Translations under genes and position numbers: made by a program
Part shown: piece after piece, positions 27,648 through 36,613 of the stretch
Layout: every line of letters begins with the position of its first letter
Numbering within the stretch: the first letter of the stretch is position 1
DNA from: DATFVA01 sp963832355
GTDB lineage: Bacteria; Bacteroidota; Ignavibacteria; Ignavibacteriales; Ignavibacteriaceae
Direction: 5' to 3'
Assembly (NCBI GenBank): GCA_963832355.1
Contig: CAWHTX010000017.1
Span: 186,001-250,000 of the forward strand
DNA length: 64,000 nucleotides
Notes under the pieces: model-generated
Told to the model about the DNA's origin: nothing
What the model saw: the letters and a program-made list of their open reading frames with translations, nothing else
The model's database searches: none

Positions 27648-27739
27648 CAGGTTCCTTTTTCGTTTCAAATTTGTTGTATGATAAGAACACTAAAGTAAAT
27701 CCGATGTGTAGCGGGTCATACAATCCGGCGAAAACAAAA

Positions 27740-29197
27740 CTAGCCCACAATAGCAGTGTTTTTCAGACAGTTATCACAATTGCCGCATGGTTTTTCATCG
27801 TGAAAACCGAAATATTCTGATATATAAACTCTTCGGCACTCGTCAGTCTTAAAGTAATTTACCATTGAAAGGAGTTTTTTGTTATCGCTCATTAACTTTT
27901 CCTGCAGTATTTCTTCGTCTTCAAGTTCCGGGGGAAATTCTCCCGTAATACTGAGGTCTTTATTGTCAACCGAACCTTCGGTAACGCCGTATCTGTCGAA
28001 TATTCCGAGAGCTGTCTCTATTCTGAAGTCGCTGCGGTTTTTGAAGTTCATTTGTTCTCTCAGGTATTCTATTCCGAGAGAATTAACAGCTGAGATCTCC
28101 CTCCTGAGCAGGTCATAAAGTGCAGAATAAAAATTTGCATCAGGATTAGACCATTTAATAAAGTCCATCTGTATATAAAGATCATCCTGTTTATAGAGAA
28201 GCAGGCAGTCGGACGGCTTCCCGTCTCTGCCAGCCCTCCCTATTTCCTGGTAGTACGATTCAACAGAGGAGGGGACTTCTGCGTGAATAACAAAACGGAT
28301 ATCAGGTTTGTCTATGCCCATTCCAAAAGCATTGGTAGCAAGTATTAAATCCTGGTTACCGTTCAGGAACACCCTTTGCATTCTTTTCCGTTCCTTGTCG
28401 TTTAACTTTCCGTGATAGATTCCATGAGGGATTTTCTTGTCACGCAGCAGCTGAGAGAATTTTTCAAGCGTCTGGATAAGTGAGAAATAGATAATGCCTG
28501 AACCATCATATTCCTTGATTATTTTAAGCATCCAGTCGGTTTTCTCTTTATCATCGAAAATATCCCTGGCTTCCAGTTTCAGGTTGGGTCTTTCAATTCC
28601 CTGGTGAAAGACTTTAATGTCTTCATCTTTAAGCCGAAGCTTATTTATTATATCCTGCTGAACTTCGCGGGTAGCAGTAGCAGTTAAAGCAATCGTCAGG
28701 GGATTATTCATTAATTCCCTGAATTCACCAAGTCTGGAATAATCGGGACGGAAATCATGTCCCCATTCCGAAATACAGTGGGCCTCATCAACAGCCAGAA
28801 GGGAGATATCAACTTTTCGGAGTTCCTTAACAAACTCAGGTTTGCGGAATCTTTCAGGGGTAACGTACAACATCTTTATTTTGCCATCGACAAACTGTCT
28901 CAGCCTTTGATCTCTCTCCTGTTTTGAAAGCGTGGAATTTATAAAAGCAGCGCTGATATCTTTTTTACGGAGGGCATCAACCTGGTCCTGCATAAGTGCA
29001 ATAAGAGGACTAATAACAATTGTTCCGCTGTCCATCGATAACGCAGGCACCTGGTAACAGAGGGATTTCCCGCTTCCTGTAGGCATTATTACAAGCGAAT
29101 GTTTACGCTCGTTAAGCGTTCTTCGGATAATTGCTTCCTGCTTACCGCGGAATTCCTTATAACCGAAATATTTTTCTAAAATTTCTTTAGGTTTCAA
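27740..29197 (-). CDS. recQ: RecQ family ATP-dependent DNA helicase, short form without HRDC
   Basis: A 485-residue 3'-5' DNA helicase. Motif 0 is YFGYKEFRGKQEAII, Walker A VIMPTGSGKSLCYQVPAL, Walker B DEAHCISEWGHDFRPDY, motif III LTATATREVQ, motif VI QEIGRAGRDG. A zinc-binding region follows with ECRRVYISEYFGF and CGNCDNCL. The chain ends just after the zinc region, so winged-helix and HRDC domains are reduced or absent, as in the short RecQ forms of this phylum. The start is TTG at 29197 with AGGT upstream. TAACTTTG (29245-29238, minus) may be its -7 element. Confidence 0.92.
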   Translation of the reverse strand: MKPKEILEKYFGYKEFRGKQEAIIRRTLNERKHSLVIMPTGSGKSLCYQVPALSMDSGTIVISPLIALMQDQVDALRKKDISAAFINSTLSKQERDQRLRQFVDGKIKMLYVTPERFRKPEFVKELRKVDISLLAVDEAHCISEWGHDFRPDYSRLGEFRELMNNPLTIALTATATREVQQDIINKLRLKDEDIKVFHQGIERPNLKLEARDIFDDKEKTDWMLKIIKEYDGSGIIYFSLIQTLEKFSQLLRDKKIPHGIYHGKLNDKERKRMQRVFLNGNQDLILATNAFGMGIDKPDIRFVIHAEVPSSVESYYQEIGRAGRDGKPSDCLLLYKQDDLYIQMDFIKWSNPDANFYSALYDLLRREISAVNSLGIEYLREQMNFKNRSDFRIETALGIFDRYGVTEGSVDNKDLSITGEFPPELEDEEILQEKLMSDNKKLLSMVNYFKTDECRRVYISEYFGFHDEKPCGNCDNCLKNTAIVG

Positions 29198-29444
29198 ATT
29201 TACCTGACCGATTATAGTAAGACTATTAATCCGTGAACAAAGTTAAGATAATTATTCCTCTTTTATTATGATGAGGAAAGAGTGGTGTAAAATTAAAAAC
29301 CTGATGTCATATCCACCGGAGGGAAATACCCATGAATGCTTCCCGCGGGTTGTGGCAGATCGCGGTGCCCAGCATAGAGCGATTTCACTCTGGTTTAACA
29401 CTCAGTGAAAATGCCGGATAACTTATTCCTGATTACGTTTAAGG

Positions 29445-29474
29445 TAAGAGATTTCTTCGCCGCGTTCTCAATGA
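29445..29474. repeat. dispersed 30-bp repeat, copy A
   Basis: This 30-base segment (TAAGAGATTTCTTCG to CTCAATGA) matches the segment at 38304-38333 at 24 of 30 positions. Copy A lies 17 bases beyond the citF stop, copy B between cstA and icd. Confidence 0.6.
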
Positions 29475-29490
29475 CAATGCAAATGACCGA

Positions 29491-31047
29491 TCACCTTTTT
29501 ACTTGGAATACAGAATCCAGTACTGTGCCGTCTACCCATTTAATGACGGCAACTACTTTATCTTTATTTATCTTCGGTTTTGCAGGAGTGCCGCCGCAGA
29601 TCTTATCCACTTCTTTTTTTAGCTCCTTAATATCAATTATCGGGATCGAGGAATTCTTCATCGCTTTAAGCAGATCTTTTCTGTTTGGATTTATGCACAA
29701 TCCGCGTTCTGTTGCTATGACATCTATCAGTTCGCCGGGCCCACAGAGCGTTGTAACTTCATCAACAATTACCGGGATCCTGTCCCTGAAAGAAGGTATT
29801 GCAAGTATAGTACATTTCGAGAATAAGCAGTTCTGCCATCCGCCGATACCATGTAGGAGGTAGCCGTCGGAATGTGTAACTACATTAGCATTAAAATTGA
29901 CATCTACTTCTGTTGCACCCAGTACAACGGCATCAACCATTGATGCAAAATTGCCCTTACCGTGGAAATTGTAACTTGTAAAAGGGGAAGTGTTAACGTG
30001 TCCCTCATTCTCACGCATACTTCTTACACCTTCAAGATCGAATGTCTGCCCGTCGAGTATATAATCGGTCAAACCTTCTTCGAGCATCTGGACAAGGTAT
30101 TTCGTGCTGCCGCCCCTTACGAATCTTGCCTTAATATTTTTTGCTTTCATTCTTTCTTTCAGGAAAAGAGCGAAGGCAAGTGCAGTTCCGCCGGCTCCGG
30201 CCTGGAAAGAAAAACCGTCTTTCATTATTCCTGCTTCATCAAGAAAGCGGGCAACATATTCAGCAATTAAAAGTCTGTCAGGTGACTTTGTAACTTCCGT
30301 TGTTCCGGATACTATTTTTTTAGGATCTCCGAGCGTCTCAACCTGGACAACTAAATCAACATTATTTCCCTGTATCTGCCAGGGTACGCAGGGGAAGGGG
30401 ACCAGGTTATCGGTAACTATGATAACTTTATCGGCATATTCTGAATCCCCGAGGGCAAAGCCGAGGAGTCCGCAGGCCGAAGGACCACGGTCTCCTGTCG
30501 CATTTCCGAAAGGATCTGCGGTAGGTGCTGCTATTACGGCAATATCAATATGAACTTCACCATCCTGGATCGACTGGTACCTTCCGCCATGAGATCTCAG
30601 CACTCCGACACCCTTCATCTTACCTTCAGAAGTAAATCTGCCTAACGGACCATTCATACTTCCTTCAATGTGATGGATAGTTCCATCCTTCAGATATTTG
30701 ATAAGGTGTTCGTGAACAGGGAATGAAGCGCTTGGGAACCAGCGGATATTCTTTACTCCCATTTCTTTGATGGTGTCGAAAAGCATATTGGTAAGTACGT
30801 CCCCGTTCCTTAGATGATGATGGGTGGAGATCGTCATCCCATCCTTCAGTCCAGCTTTTTTTAGCGCTTCTTTTAAGTTCTTTACTGTTTTATTACCGTC
30901 TGCAGGGTAATCTACGCAGCTTTTAATCGGAGGTTTAGCTTTCGCGCCTTTGGGTTTATACTTATTTATTCCCTTGAAGGGAATCTGTTCTTCTCCATTT
31001 ATTTCTGTGGGGACAAGTCTTCGTGCAGCGTTTTTTTCTAAGTTCAT
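29491..31047 (-). CDS. citF: citrate lyase alpha subunit CitF (citrate:acetyl-ACP transferase)
   Basis: The 518-residue alpha subunit exchanges the acetyl group on the acyl carrier for citrate, the first half of citrate cleavage to acetate and oxaloacetate. Family features include MTISTHHHLRNGD, FPSASFPVH, IEGSMNGPLGRF, LRSHGGRYQSIQDGEVHID and SFQAGAGGTALAFALFLKER, and the length is normal. It lies downstream of fused citDE with a 60-base repeat-like spacer. The ligase CitC and the prosthetic-group genes CitG/CitX are not in this window, so activation must come from elsewhere or work differently. Confidence 0.93.
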   Translation of the reverse strand: MNLEKNAARRLVPTEINGEEQIPFKGINKYKPKGAKAKPPIKSCVDYPADGNKTVKNLKEALKKAGLKDGMTISTHHHLRNGDVLTNMLFDTIKEMGVKNIRWFPSASFPVHEHLIKYLKDGTIHHIEGSMNGPLGRFTSEGKMKGVGVLRSHGGRYQSIQDGEVHIDIAVIAAPTADPFGNATGDRGPSACGLLGFALGDSEYADKVIIVTDNLVPFPCVPWQIQGNNVDLVVQVETLGDPKKIVSGTTEVTKSPDRLLIAEYVARFLDEAGIMKDGFSFQAGAGGTALAFALFLKERMKAKNIKARFVRGGSTKYLVQMLEEGLTDYILDGQTFDLEGVRSMRENEGHVNTSPFTSYNFHGKGNFASMVDAVVLGATEVDVNFNANVVTHSDGYLLHGIGGWQNCLFSKCTILAIPSFRDRIPVIVDEVTTLCGPGELIDVIATERGLCINPNRKDLLKAMKNSSIPIIDIKELKKEVDKICGGTPAKPKINKDKVVAVIKWVDGTVLDSVFQVKR

Positions 31048-31050
31048 TCT

Positions 31051-31111
31051 ATTAAATTGTTAGATGGTTAAATTGCTTAATTGTTAAACTGTTAAATTGT
31101 TGAATGATTAA
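31051..31111. repeat. degenerate TTAAATTGTT-type tandem repeat
   Basis: The spacer between citDE and citF consists of about six imperfect 9-11 base units around TTAAATTGTT. A related tract fills the spacer at 34015-34056. No ribosome-binding site stands out for citF. Confidence 0.6.
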
Positions 31112-32331
31112 AGGGTTTCTCTCCAGTTTTCCTTCAGCATATTATTTAAGATCGCAAGGTTGATAGTTCTGACGGCCCGTTTTACAACAGGGGGGTCGAT
31201 CATTTTGCTTCCGAGGGAGACAACGCCCAATCCCTTTTTCTCAGCATCTTCAAAAGCGAGTACTATTTTCTTTGCTTTTTCAATTTCTTCCGAGGTTGGA
31301 GCGAAAGCTTCATGGACAACCTGTATCTGACGCGGATGGATACATCCTTTACCTTCAAATCCAAGCGATTTTGCTTCAATCACGCTTTGACGTAACCCTT
31401 CCATATCACTAACATCAGAAAAGACCGTATCTATTGCCTGGATCCCTGCCGCCTTTGCAGCATTAATCAGCATCTGGCGGGCAAATATACTTTCCTTCCC
31501 CTCGTTTGTTCTCTGTGTACCAAGGTCGGCAGTATAATCTTCCAATCCTATTGCCAGTGCACAGTTATATTTAGATGCTGAAGCAATTTCGTATGCTTTT
31601 ATAACTCCAAGCGCGTTTTCTATGATCGGCATAAAATAAATTTCATTTTTTACATTATGTTCTTCCTTCAATCTTGCAACTTCCTTCTCAATCTGAATGA
31701 CCTGATCAGCAGATTCACATTTTGGTATAAGGATTACGTGGACATTATGAGGAACAATATATTTCAGGTCTCCGCAGCCTTTAGGAAGCTGGTTTATTCG
31801 TACCATTCTTTCGGCACCGTAAAAATCAACGGAGCGAAGGGCATTTCTAACGATCAACTGCGCGGCTTCTTTTTCTGAAGGTGCAACGCTGTCTTCAAGA
31901 TCGAGGATGATGCCGTCGGGAGAATGCAGTCCCGCGTTAATAAAAAACTTCGGTTCATTGCCCGGCAGGTACAGTCGGCTTCTTCTGAGACTGTCTTTCG
32001 AAGATTTATATTGATTCTTCTTATTAAAAGGGAGGAGGTACTCTGTTATAGTCTCGGGGAAAAGTTTCTTAACCGCTATCTCGAACCTGGCGGCAATTGT
32101 GAAAGGCAGGGCTCCGCTGTCTTCCATAAGAATCTCAGCATTGGATATGTTGAAGAACTTACACATATCAAGGATCTGTTCCTTAATCGCTCCCCCGTAC
32201 ATAACTTCAACTTTACTCTGCAGATTTATTTTTATCCCCCCGGAGTTCTTCCGGGTTATCTCAAAATAGCAGTCGGATCTTACCGAATCTCCTCTTTTAC
32301 CCGCGGAAGATAAATTAATATTTGTCTTCAT
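31108..32331 (-). CDS. citDE: fused citrate lyase acyl carrier (CitD) and beta subunit (CitE)
   Basis: Residues 1 to about 100 match the gamma subunit (acyl carrier protein): SSAGKRGDSVRSDCYFEI, where Ser19 fits the prosthetic-group serine, then GGIKINLQSKVEVMYGGAIK and MEDSGALPFTIAARFEIAVK. Residues from about 118 on are the beta lyase of the HpcH/HpaI fold: SRLYLPGNEPKFF, DGIILDLEDSVAPSEK, MPIIENALGVIKAYEIA, LAIGLEDYTADLG and GKGCIHPRQ. The two are separate proteins in classical citrate lyases, so this is a genuine fusion giving a 407-residue chain. It cleaves citryl-ACP to oxaloacetate and acetyl-ACP. Confidence 0.9.
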   Translation of the reverse strand: MKTNINLSSAGKRGDSVRSDCYFEITRKNSGGIKINLQSKVEVMYGGAIKEQILDMCKFFNISNAEILMEDSGALPFTIAARFEIAVKKLFPETITEYLLPFNKKNQYKSSKDSLRRSRLYLPGNEPKFFINAGLHSPDGIILDLEDSVAPSEKEAAQLIVRNALRSVDFYGAERMVRINQLPKGCGDLKYIVPHNVHVILIPKCESADQVIQIEKEVARLKEEHNVKNEIYFMPIIENALGVIKAYEIASASKYNCALAIGLEDYTADLGTQRTNEGKESIFARQMLINAAKAAGIQAIDTVFSDVSDMEGLRQSVIEAKSLGFEGKGCIHPRQIQVVHEAFAPTSEEIEKAKKIVLAFEDAEKKGLGVVSLGSKMIDPPVVKRAVRTINLAILNNMLKENWRETL

Positions 32332-32337
32332 TTCGTT

Positions 32338-32575
32338 TCTTTATTTATAAGAATTCAATATTATCAGTGCTAGCAATAACAATAATTTGTGTTATTCAAA
32401 TTTAGCAAATTAAGGGCAAATTATATAAGAAGTGATTGAAAATGTATAATAAAGGTTCAGCCTCTACGAGGCCGCGGTGGTCTTGGAGGCCGTGTATCTA
32501 CTAATATTCAGCATCCTGAAGCTGCAGTGGAGCAGCGAAAGATTACAAATGTTCAACCACTGACGTTGTAAAAAT
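32338..32575. other. spacer with a GC-rich patch
   Basis: The AT-rich spacer between citDE and prpD contains a GC-rich patch (about 32458-32545) with internal inverted pieces (CCTC-TAC-GAGG and GGCC repeated). A frame of 38 codons is open across it but has no start or ribosome site. No gene assigned. Confidence 0.35.
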
Positions 32576-34010
32576 TCAAACAGTAAGTTTGGTCATAAAT
32601 TCGCGGGCTGTCAGCTGTTCGCAATTGAAAATTAAGTTTTTGATCTCATCCTGTCGCCTTGGGATCAGGAGTTTAACCGACAAAGCATTGAACTTATTCT
32701 CAAGATCTTCCATTGTCATCGGTTCTCTCGGATCGCCTTTGGGATATTCGAGATATTCCGAAAATTCTCTGCCGTCTTTTGTTCTAACCACCACTTTACT
32801 CGGCTGTTTGGCCGGGAACATTTTCTCAAATTCCTGAGAAGGTTCTCCTTTTATTTTGTCGATAACTGCCCATATTCTCTCATCCTTCATCTTAGCTGTC
32901 GGAAAATGACTCAGTTGTAATTTTGTGATCGACAAGAGCAGCCGCAATACAGTAGGGAAGTGAATGGTCGGCTGTTTCTCTCGATTCGGGACGATATTTA
33001 TGGGGATCAAAAAGAATATCGTACGCCTGCGCAAGCGTTGTAAGAGTTATAGTATCTATCTCATCGTATTTAATATCGTTTTTGGTGACTACATTCAGCG
33101 TAGCCGATAAATGAGTATGAGTAAGCGCTTCCGTAGGAAATGCCTTCATTCCGCATTCCATAATTTTATAGCTTTCTCCAAGTCCGTAGGTCAGCTTCTC
33201 GATATTCCATTTCCATTCTGACTTGCCCTCACGACCATGCATCTTAACGGGAGAGATATTCAGTTCTTTCGCATCCCATCCAAGGAAAGTATCCATAAAC
33301 CCTTCTTTACCTTCAAACACAGCTTCGGTACCCGTGTAGCCTCTCTGTGCCATCAAAGCAGCGAAAACACCCGACTGTACAGCCATAGGATCAACGGTAT
33401 TCTTCATCATCGTCAGCTTGCCCGCTGTTGGGCAGCCGATGGTATGGTTGTGGCTCCCATTTATTCCTATCGCATTTACCATCTGATCAACGGTTAAACC
33501 GAGAATCTTTCCAGCAACTATCGGCGATACGAACTGGGTAAGTGCTGCATGGTGCCACTTTCGTTCTCTTATGCCCGGAACCGCAAACTCGCACATTCTC
33601 TGTTCGAATTCATATGCAAGAACAACAGCAGTGATAACATCCTTCATTGTTGCGCCGACCATCTCTGCGGTTGAAAGCGCAGCCGGAATCAGATCTGAAG
33701 GATGAGAAGGATCTTCTTTCCAGTAGATGTCATTAAAGTCGAGGGCGCGTATCATTAACGAATTAACCAGTGCAGCATTAACGGCGGGAATTTTATCTCC
33801 GAATCCCAGAAGCGTCGCTTCAGGCTTGCCGCCCATATCCAGGTAAATGTCCCTGAGGATATTCACGTCTTTTGTATGATAGCCGCCGTATGCACATCCG
33901 ATAGAATCATAAAGAAAACGTTTAACCTGGTTAATTACTTCCGATGGCAGATCTTCATATTTTAAGTTTACTGCAAATTCAGATATAGTTCTTGATATGG
34001 ATTTGTTCAT
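32576..34010 (-). CDS. MmgE/PrpD family dehydratase, broken by a +1 frameshift
   Basis: Members of this family include 2-methylcitrate dehydratase and cis-aconitate decarboxylase. The first frame (34010-32892) has the helical domain (RFLYDSIGCAYGGY, DFNDIYW, AGKILGLTVDQMVNAIGI) and runs to ADHSLPYCIAAALVDHKI and FSDS, then TAA. The second frame continues KMKDERIWAVIDKIKGE, VVVRTKDGREFSEYLEY and ENKFNALS, the normal C-terminus. Skipping one base at about 32894 restores 477 residues, usual for the family. It sits between citDE and aconitase, so a citrate, methylcitrate or aconitate substrate is likely. An assembly error is possible. Confidence 0.87.
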
Positions 34011-34014
34011 GGTT

Positions 34015-34056
34015 CTAATTGTTTAATGGTTAAATGGTTTAATTGCTTAATGGTTA
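34015..34056. repeat. degenerate TTAATGGTTAAAT-type tandem repeat
   Basis: The 54-base spacer between aconitase and prpD is built from imperfect units around TTTAATGGTTAAAT and TTAATTGCTTAATGG. It resembles the spacer between citDE and citF. Confidence 0.6.
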
Positions 34057-34064
34057 AATTGCTG

Positions 34065-36026
34065 CTATAGGTTTTTTTTCACCCATTCTTCAAGTCCTCC
34101 GTATACTATAAGTTCCTGGGCGGGGATGCCTACCGGATCAATAGGATAGGTTTTATCTTCGATTCTTATTTTCGATTTTGAAAAATCTATTTCTGCGGAC
34201 ATTCCGGTTTTAATAGTTAATTTATCCTTGCTGAACTTTGATTTGAGATCATTAACCAGATTTGGACATTCGATGATCAGGAAGCCGTTATTAAGAGCAT
34301 TCCGCTTATAGGTCTCGCTGAATGAACCTGCTATGACTAATTTTATTCCGCGGTATTTTAATGCTGTGGCAGCCTGTTCTCGCGATGATCCTGTTCCGAA
34401 ATTGAATCCTCCAACGAGAATATCTCCTTCATTCACTATTTTCCCAAATTCCGGATCGTAATTCTCCATTACTACTCCGGCCTGCTGCTCGGGAGTAAAG
34501 TCATCAATATAAGTGTACTTGCCGGGATAAATTCCATCTGTATTCAGGTTATCCTGATTGCAGAATATAAGTTCACCTTTGAGAACTTTGGGGAACCCAT
34601 CTATTATTTTAACCTCACCCGAATCTGATTCCTGTTTTTCATTAACCTTGATATCTCCCAACAGCTTTTGATTTTCCTCGGTCCATTTGAAGGATATATT
34701 GCCTGCTATAGCCGAAGAAGCTACTACAGCCGGCGATGCGAGGTATGCCTGTGCATTCGGCGAGCCCATCCTTCCCTTAAAGTTTCTGTTGGTAGCAGAT
34801 ATTCCAATTTCACCATCTTCAAGCAAGCCTACCCCCAATCCTATACATGGGCCGCATCCCGGAGGAAGCGGAATTGCACCTGCATTAACTAGTGTCTGCC
34901 AGTAACCTTGCTTTTCGCTTTCGGCCTGTACTTCACTGGAAGCGGCTGCAATATAAAACTGAACGCCTTCAGCTACTTTCTTTCCTTTCACGATTGCGGC
35001 TGCTTCCGCGATATCGTCGACGCGGCTATTTACACAGGATACCAGGTACGCTTTATTTATTTTTACTTCATTCAGATCGGAAACAGGTGTCATTGTTTTA
35101 ACTGTATTAGGTCCTGAAACAAGAGGCTCGATTGTCGATAAATCGATCGTCAGCTCTTTTGCATAAAATGCATCCTTATCAGCCTGCGGGATATTATTTT
35201 CAAGTTCTTCGATATGCTTCAGGTTCATACGGGGATGAGTGCCGTTGCCGTCGGAATCGGAGTTTACATTTTCAGGCCCGCGCTTTGTAACGAACTCAGC
35301 TCTCTTTTTCAGCCAGCTAATCGTTCTCTCATCGATTATAAAGACTCCGGCAAGAGCACCCCATTCAGTGGTCATATTGGCTATCGTCAGTCTCTCTTCA
35401 ACAGAAAGATTTTTAACACCTTCGCCGGCGAATTCTATAGCGTGGTTAAGCACTTCGTCGTTATTGAAGAAACCGCACAAAGCAATTATCAGATCCTTGC
35501 CTGTAACACCCTTCCTCAATTTGCCTTTTAATTCAACTTTTGCAATAGGGGGTACCTGCCACCAGGTTCTTCCGGTAGCCCATATTGCAGCGGCATCCGT
35601 TCTGACAACAGGGCTACCGAGACAGCCGATCCCTCCGTACATATTAGAGTGACTATCCGAAGCAACCGCCATCGTACCGGGCCAGGCGTATCCTTCTTCA
35701 ACCATTATCTGATGCCCGATCCCTCTGCCTGCGGGATAGAAATCCGCCCCCATATTTTTCGAAAACTCTTCTATCTTCCTGTACTTCTCGAGATTCTTTG
35801 CGCTTTTATCCTGAACATTATGGTCAAGGGTGTGGACAATCTGTCGTGGGTTGGCAAGTTTACCTGCTCCGATGGATTTAAACTTTGGTATTACGGCACC
35901 CGTGTTATCGTGCGTCATTACATAAGCGGGACGAATGGAAAGGTAATCACCTGCGTGTACCTTCTGTCCGGGTTCGAGTCCCACCGCATATTTCTCTGCT
36001 ATTTTTTCAATTAATGTTTGACTCAT
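34065..36026 (-). CDS. aconitate hydratase
   Basis: A 653-residue aconitase converting citrate to isocitrate. The sequence has QIVHTLDHNVQD, the loop PAGRGIGHQIMVEEG, SDSHSNMYGGIGCLGSPVVR and GPCIGLG. Cluster cysteines are seen in LVSCVNSRVDD and PPGCGPCIGLG. The swivel domain carries GGFNFGTGSSREQAATALKY. It fits the compact (about 650 residues) bacterial form rather than the roughly 900-residue AcnA. It lies between prpD and the HD gene in the citrate cluster. Confidence 0.92.
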   Translation of the reverse strand: MSQTLIEKIAEKYAVGLEPGQKVHAGDYLSIRPAYVMTHDNTGAVIPKFKSIGAGKLANPRQIVHTLDHNVQDKSAKNLEKYRKIEEFSKNMGADFYPAGRGIGHQIMVEEGYAWPGTMAVASDSHSNMYGGIGCLGSPVVRTDAAAIWATGRTWWQVPPIAKVELKGKLRKGVTGKDLIIALCGFFNNDEVLNHAIEFAGEGVKNLSVEERLTIANMTTEWGALAGVFIIDERTISWLKKRAEFVTKRGPENVNSDSDGNGTHPRMNLKHIEELENNIPQADKDAFYAKELTIDLSTIEPLVSGPNTVKTMTPVSDLNEVKINKAYLVSCVNSRVDDIAEAAAIVKGKKVAEGVQFYIAAASSEVQAESEKQGYWQTLVNAGAIPLPPGCGPCIGLGVGLLEDGEIGISATNRNFKGRMGSPNAQAYLASPAVVASSAIAGNISFKWTEENQKLLGDIKVNEKQESDSGEVKIIDGFPKVLKGELIFCNQDNLNTDGIYPGKYTYIDDFTPEQQAGVVMENYDPEFGKIVNEGDILVGGFNFGTGSSREQAATALKYRGIKLVIAGSFSETYKRNALNNGFLIIECPNLVNDLKSKFSKDKLTIKTGMSAEIDFSKSKIRIEDKTYPIDPVGIPAQELIVYGGLEEWVKKNL

Positions 36027-36068
36027 TATCGACTCCTATGTCTATAGCTATGTCATTTCGATTAAGCA

Positions 36069-36602
36069 TTAAGCTTTAAATGGATCGAAGGAAACAAAAT
36101 CCGCATGGTGCACGATTATGGCTTCCACACTTCTTTTAGCAAGATCACCTTCTTTTGCATGGTAAGCGATGATATGCTGCACTTCCGGGGGCAGACCAAA
36201 ACGGTCGGCTATAGAAACACCGCTGAAAGGATGTCTTAATAGTTTACCTGCTTTACTGGTAGTTAGTTTCCCGTCGACTTTATCATATTCAAGCAGCTTG
36301 CCCACATCAATCAGTATCGCACCTGAAACAAGGAAATCCATATCGATATTTATTTCAACTCCAAAATTCTTTTTCATTCTATTGGCTATATCTACAGATA
36401 ACTGTACAGCGGTTCTCTTATGATTCATAAAAGATATTTTACAATCCTTAATAAGTAGTGAGAAGGGAATTACCTCAAGGTCGTCAGTAGTAAGAACGCT
36501 GTTCTCAACAGCATATATCCAGCACTGTATGGTTTTCTCCCGAATCTCTTCATTCTTTATCCATTCCAACTCCGGCCAGATCTTTAATATCTCTTCCCGC
36601 AT
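36069..36602 (-). CDS. HD-domain-like protein with altered HD dyad
   Basis: A 177-residue HD-superfamily protein. The helices carry MNHKRTAVQLSVDIANRM (first His), ILIDVGKLLEYD at the position of the usual HD, RHPFSG, IAYHAKEGD, and VHHADFVSFDP. The second-metal His-Asp pair normally reads HD; here it is Ile-Asp, so one metal ligand is missing and activity may be reduced or different. It ends FDPFKA. It starts 11 bases after cstA in the citrate cluster; substrate unknown. Confidence 0.7.
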   Translation of the reverse strand: MREEILKIWPELEWIKNEEIREKTIQCWIYAVENSVLTTDDLEVIPFSLLIKDCKISFMNHKRTAVQLSVDIANRMKKNFGVEINIDMDFLVSGAILIDVGKLLEYDKVDGKLTTSKAGKLLRHPFSGVSIADRFGLPPEVQHIIAYHAKEGDLAKRSVEAIIVHHADFVSFDPFKA

Positions 36603-36613
36603 ATATTCCTCTT

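Noticed and set aside
27623..27820. A 65-residue plus-strand frame near recQ
   Set aside because: It overlaps the recQ 3' end and the small peptide frame and shows no sign of coding.
29383..29410. TTTCACT/AGTGAAA inverted repeat
   Set aside because: Seven base pairs with a 14-base loop is too weak to call as a terminator or operator.
32441..32505. A 20-codon frame starting with ATG in the spacer before citDE
   Set aside because: No ribosome site, very short and with unusual arginine/tryptophan content.
35970..35985. GGTTCGAGTCCCACC, looking like a tRNA T-loop
   Set aside because: It lies inside the aconitase coding sequence and has no acceptor or anticodon partner arms.
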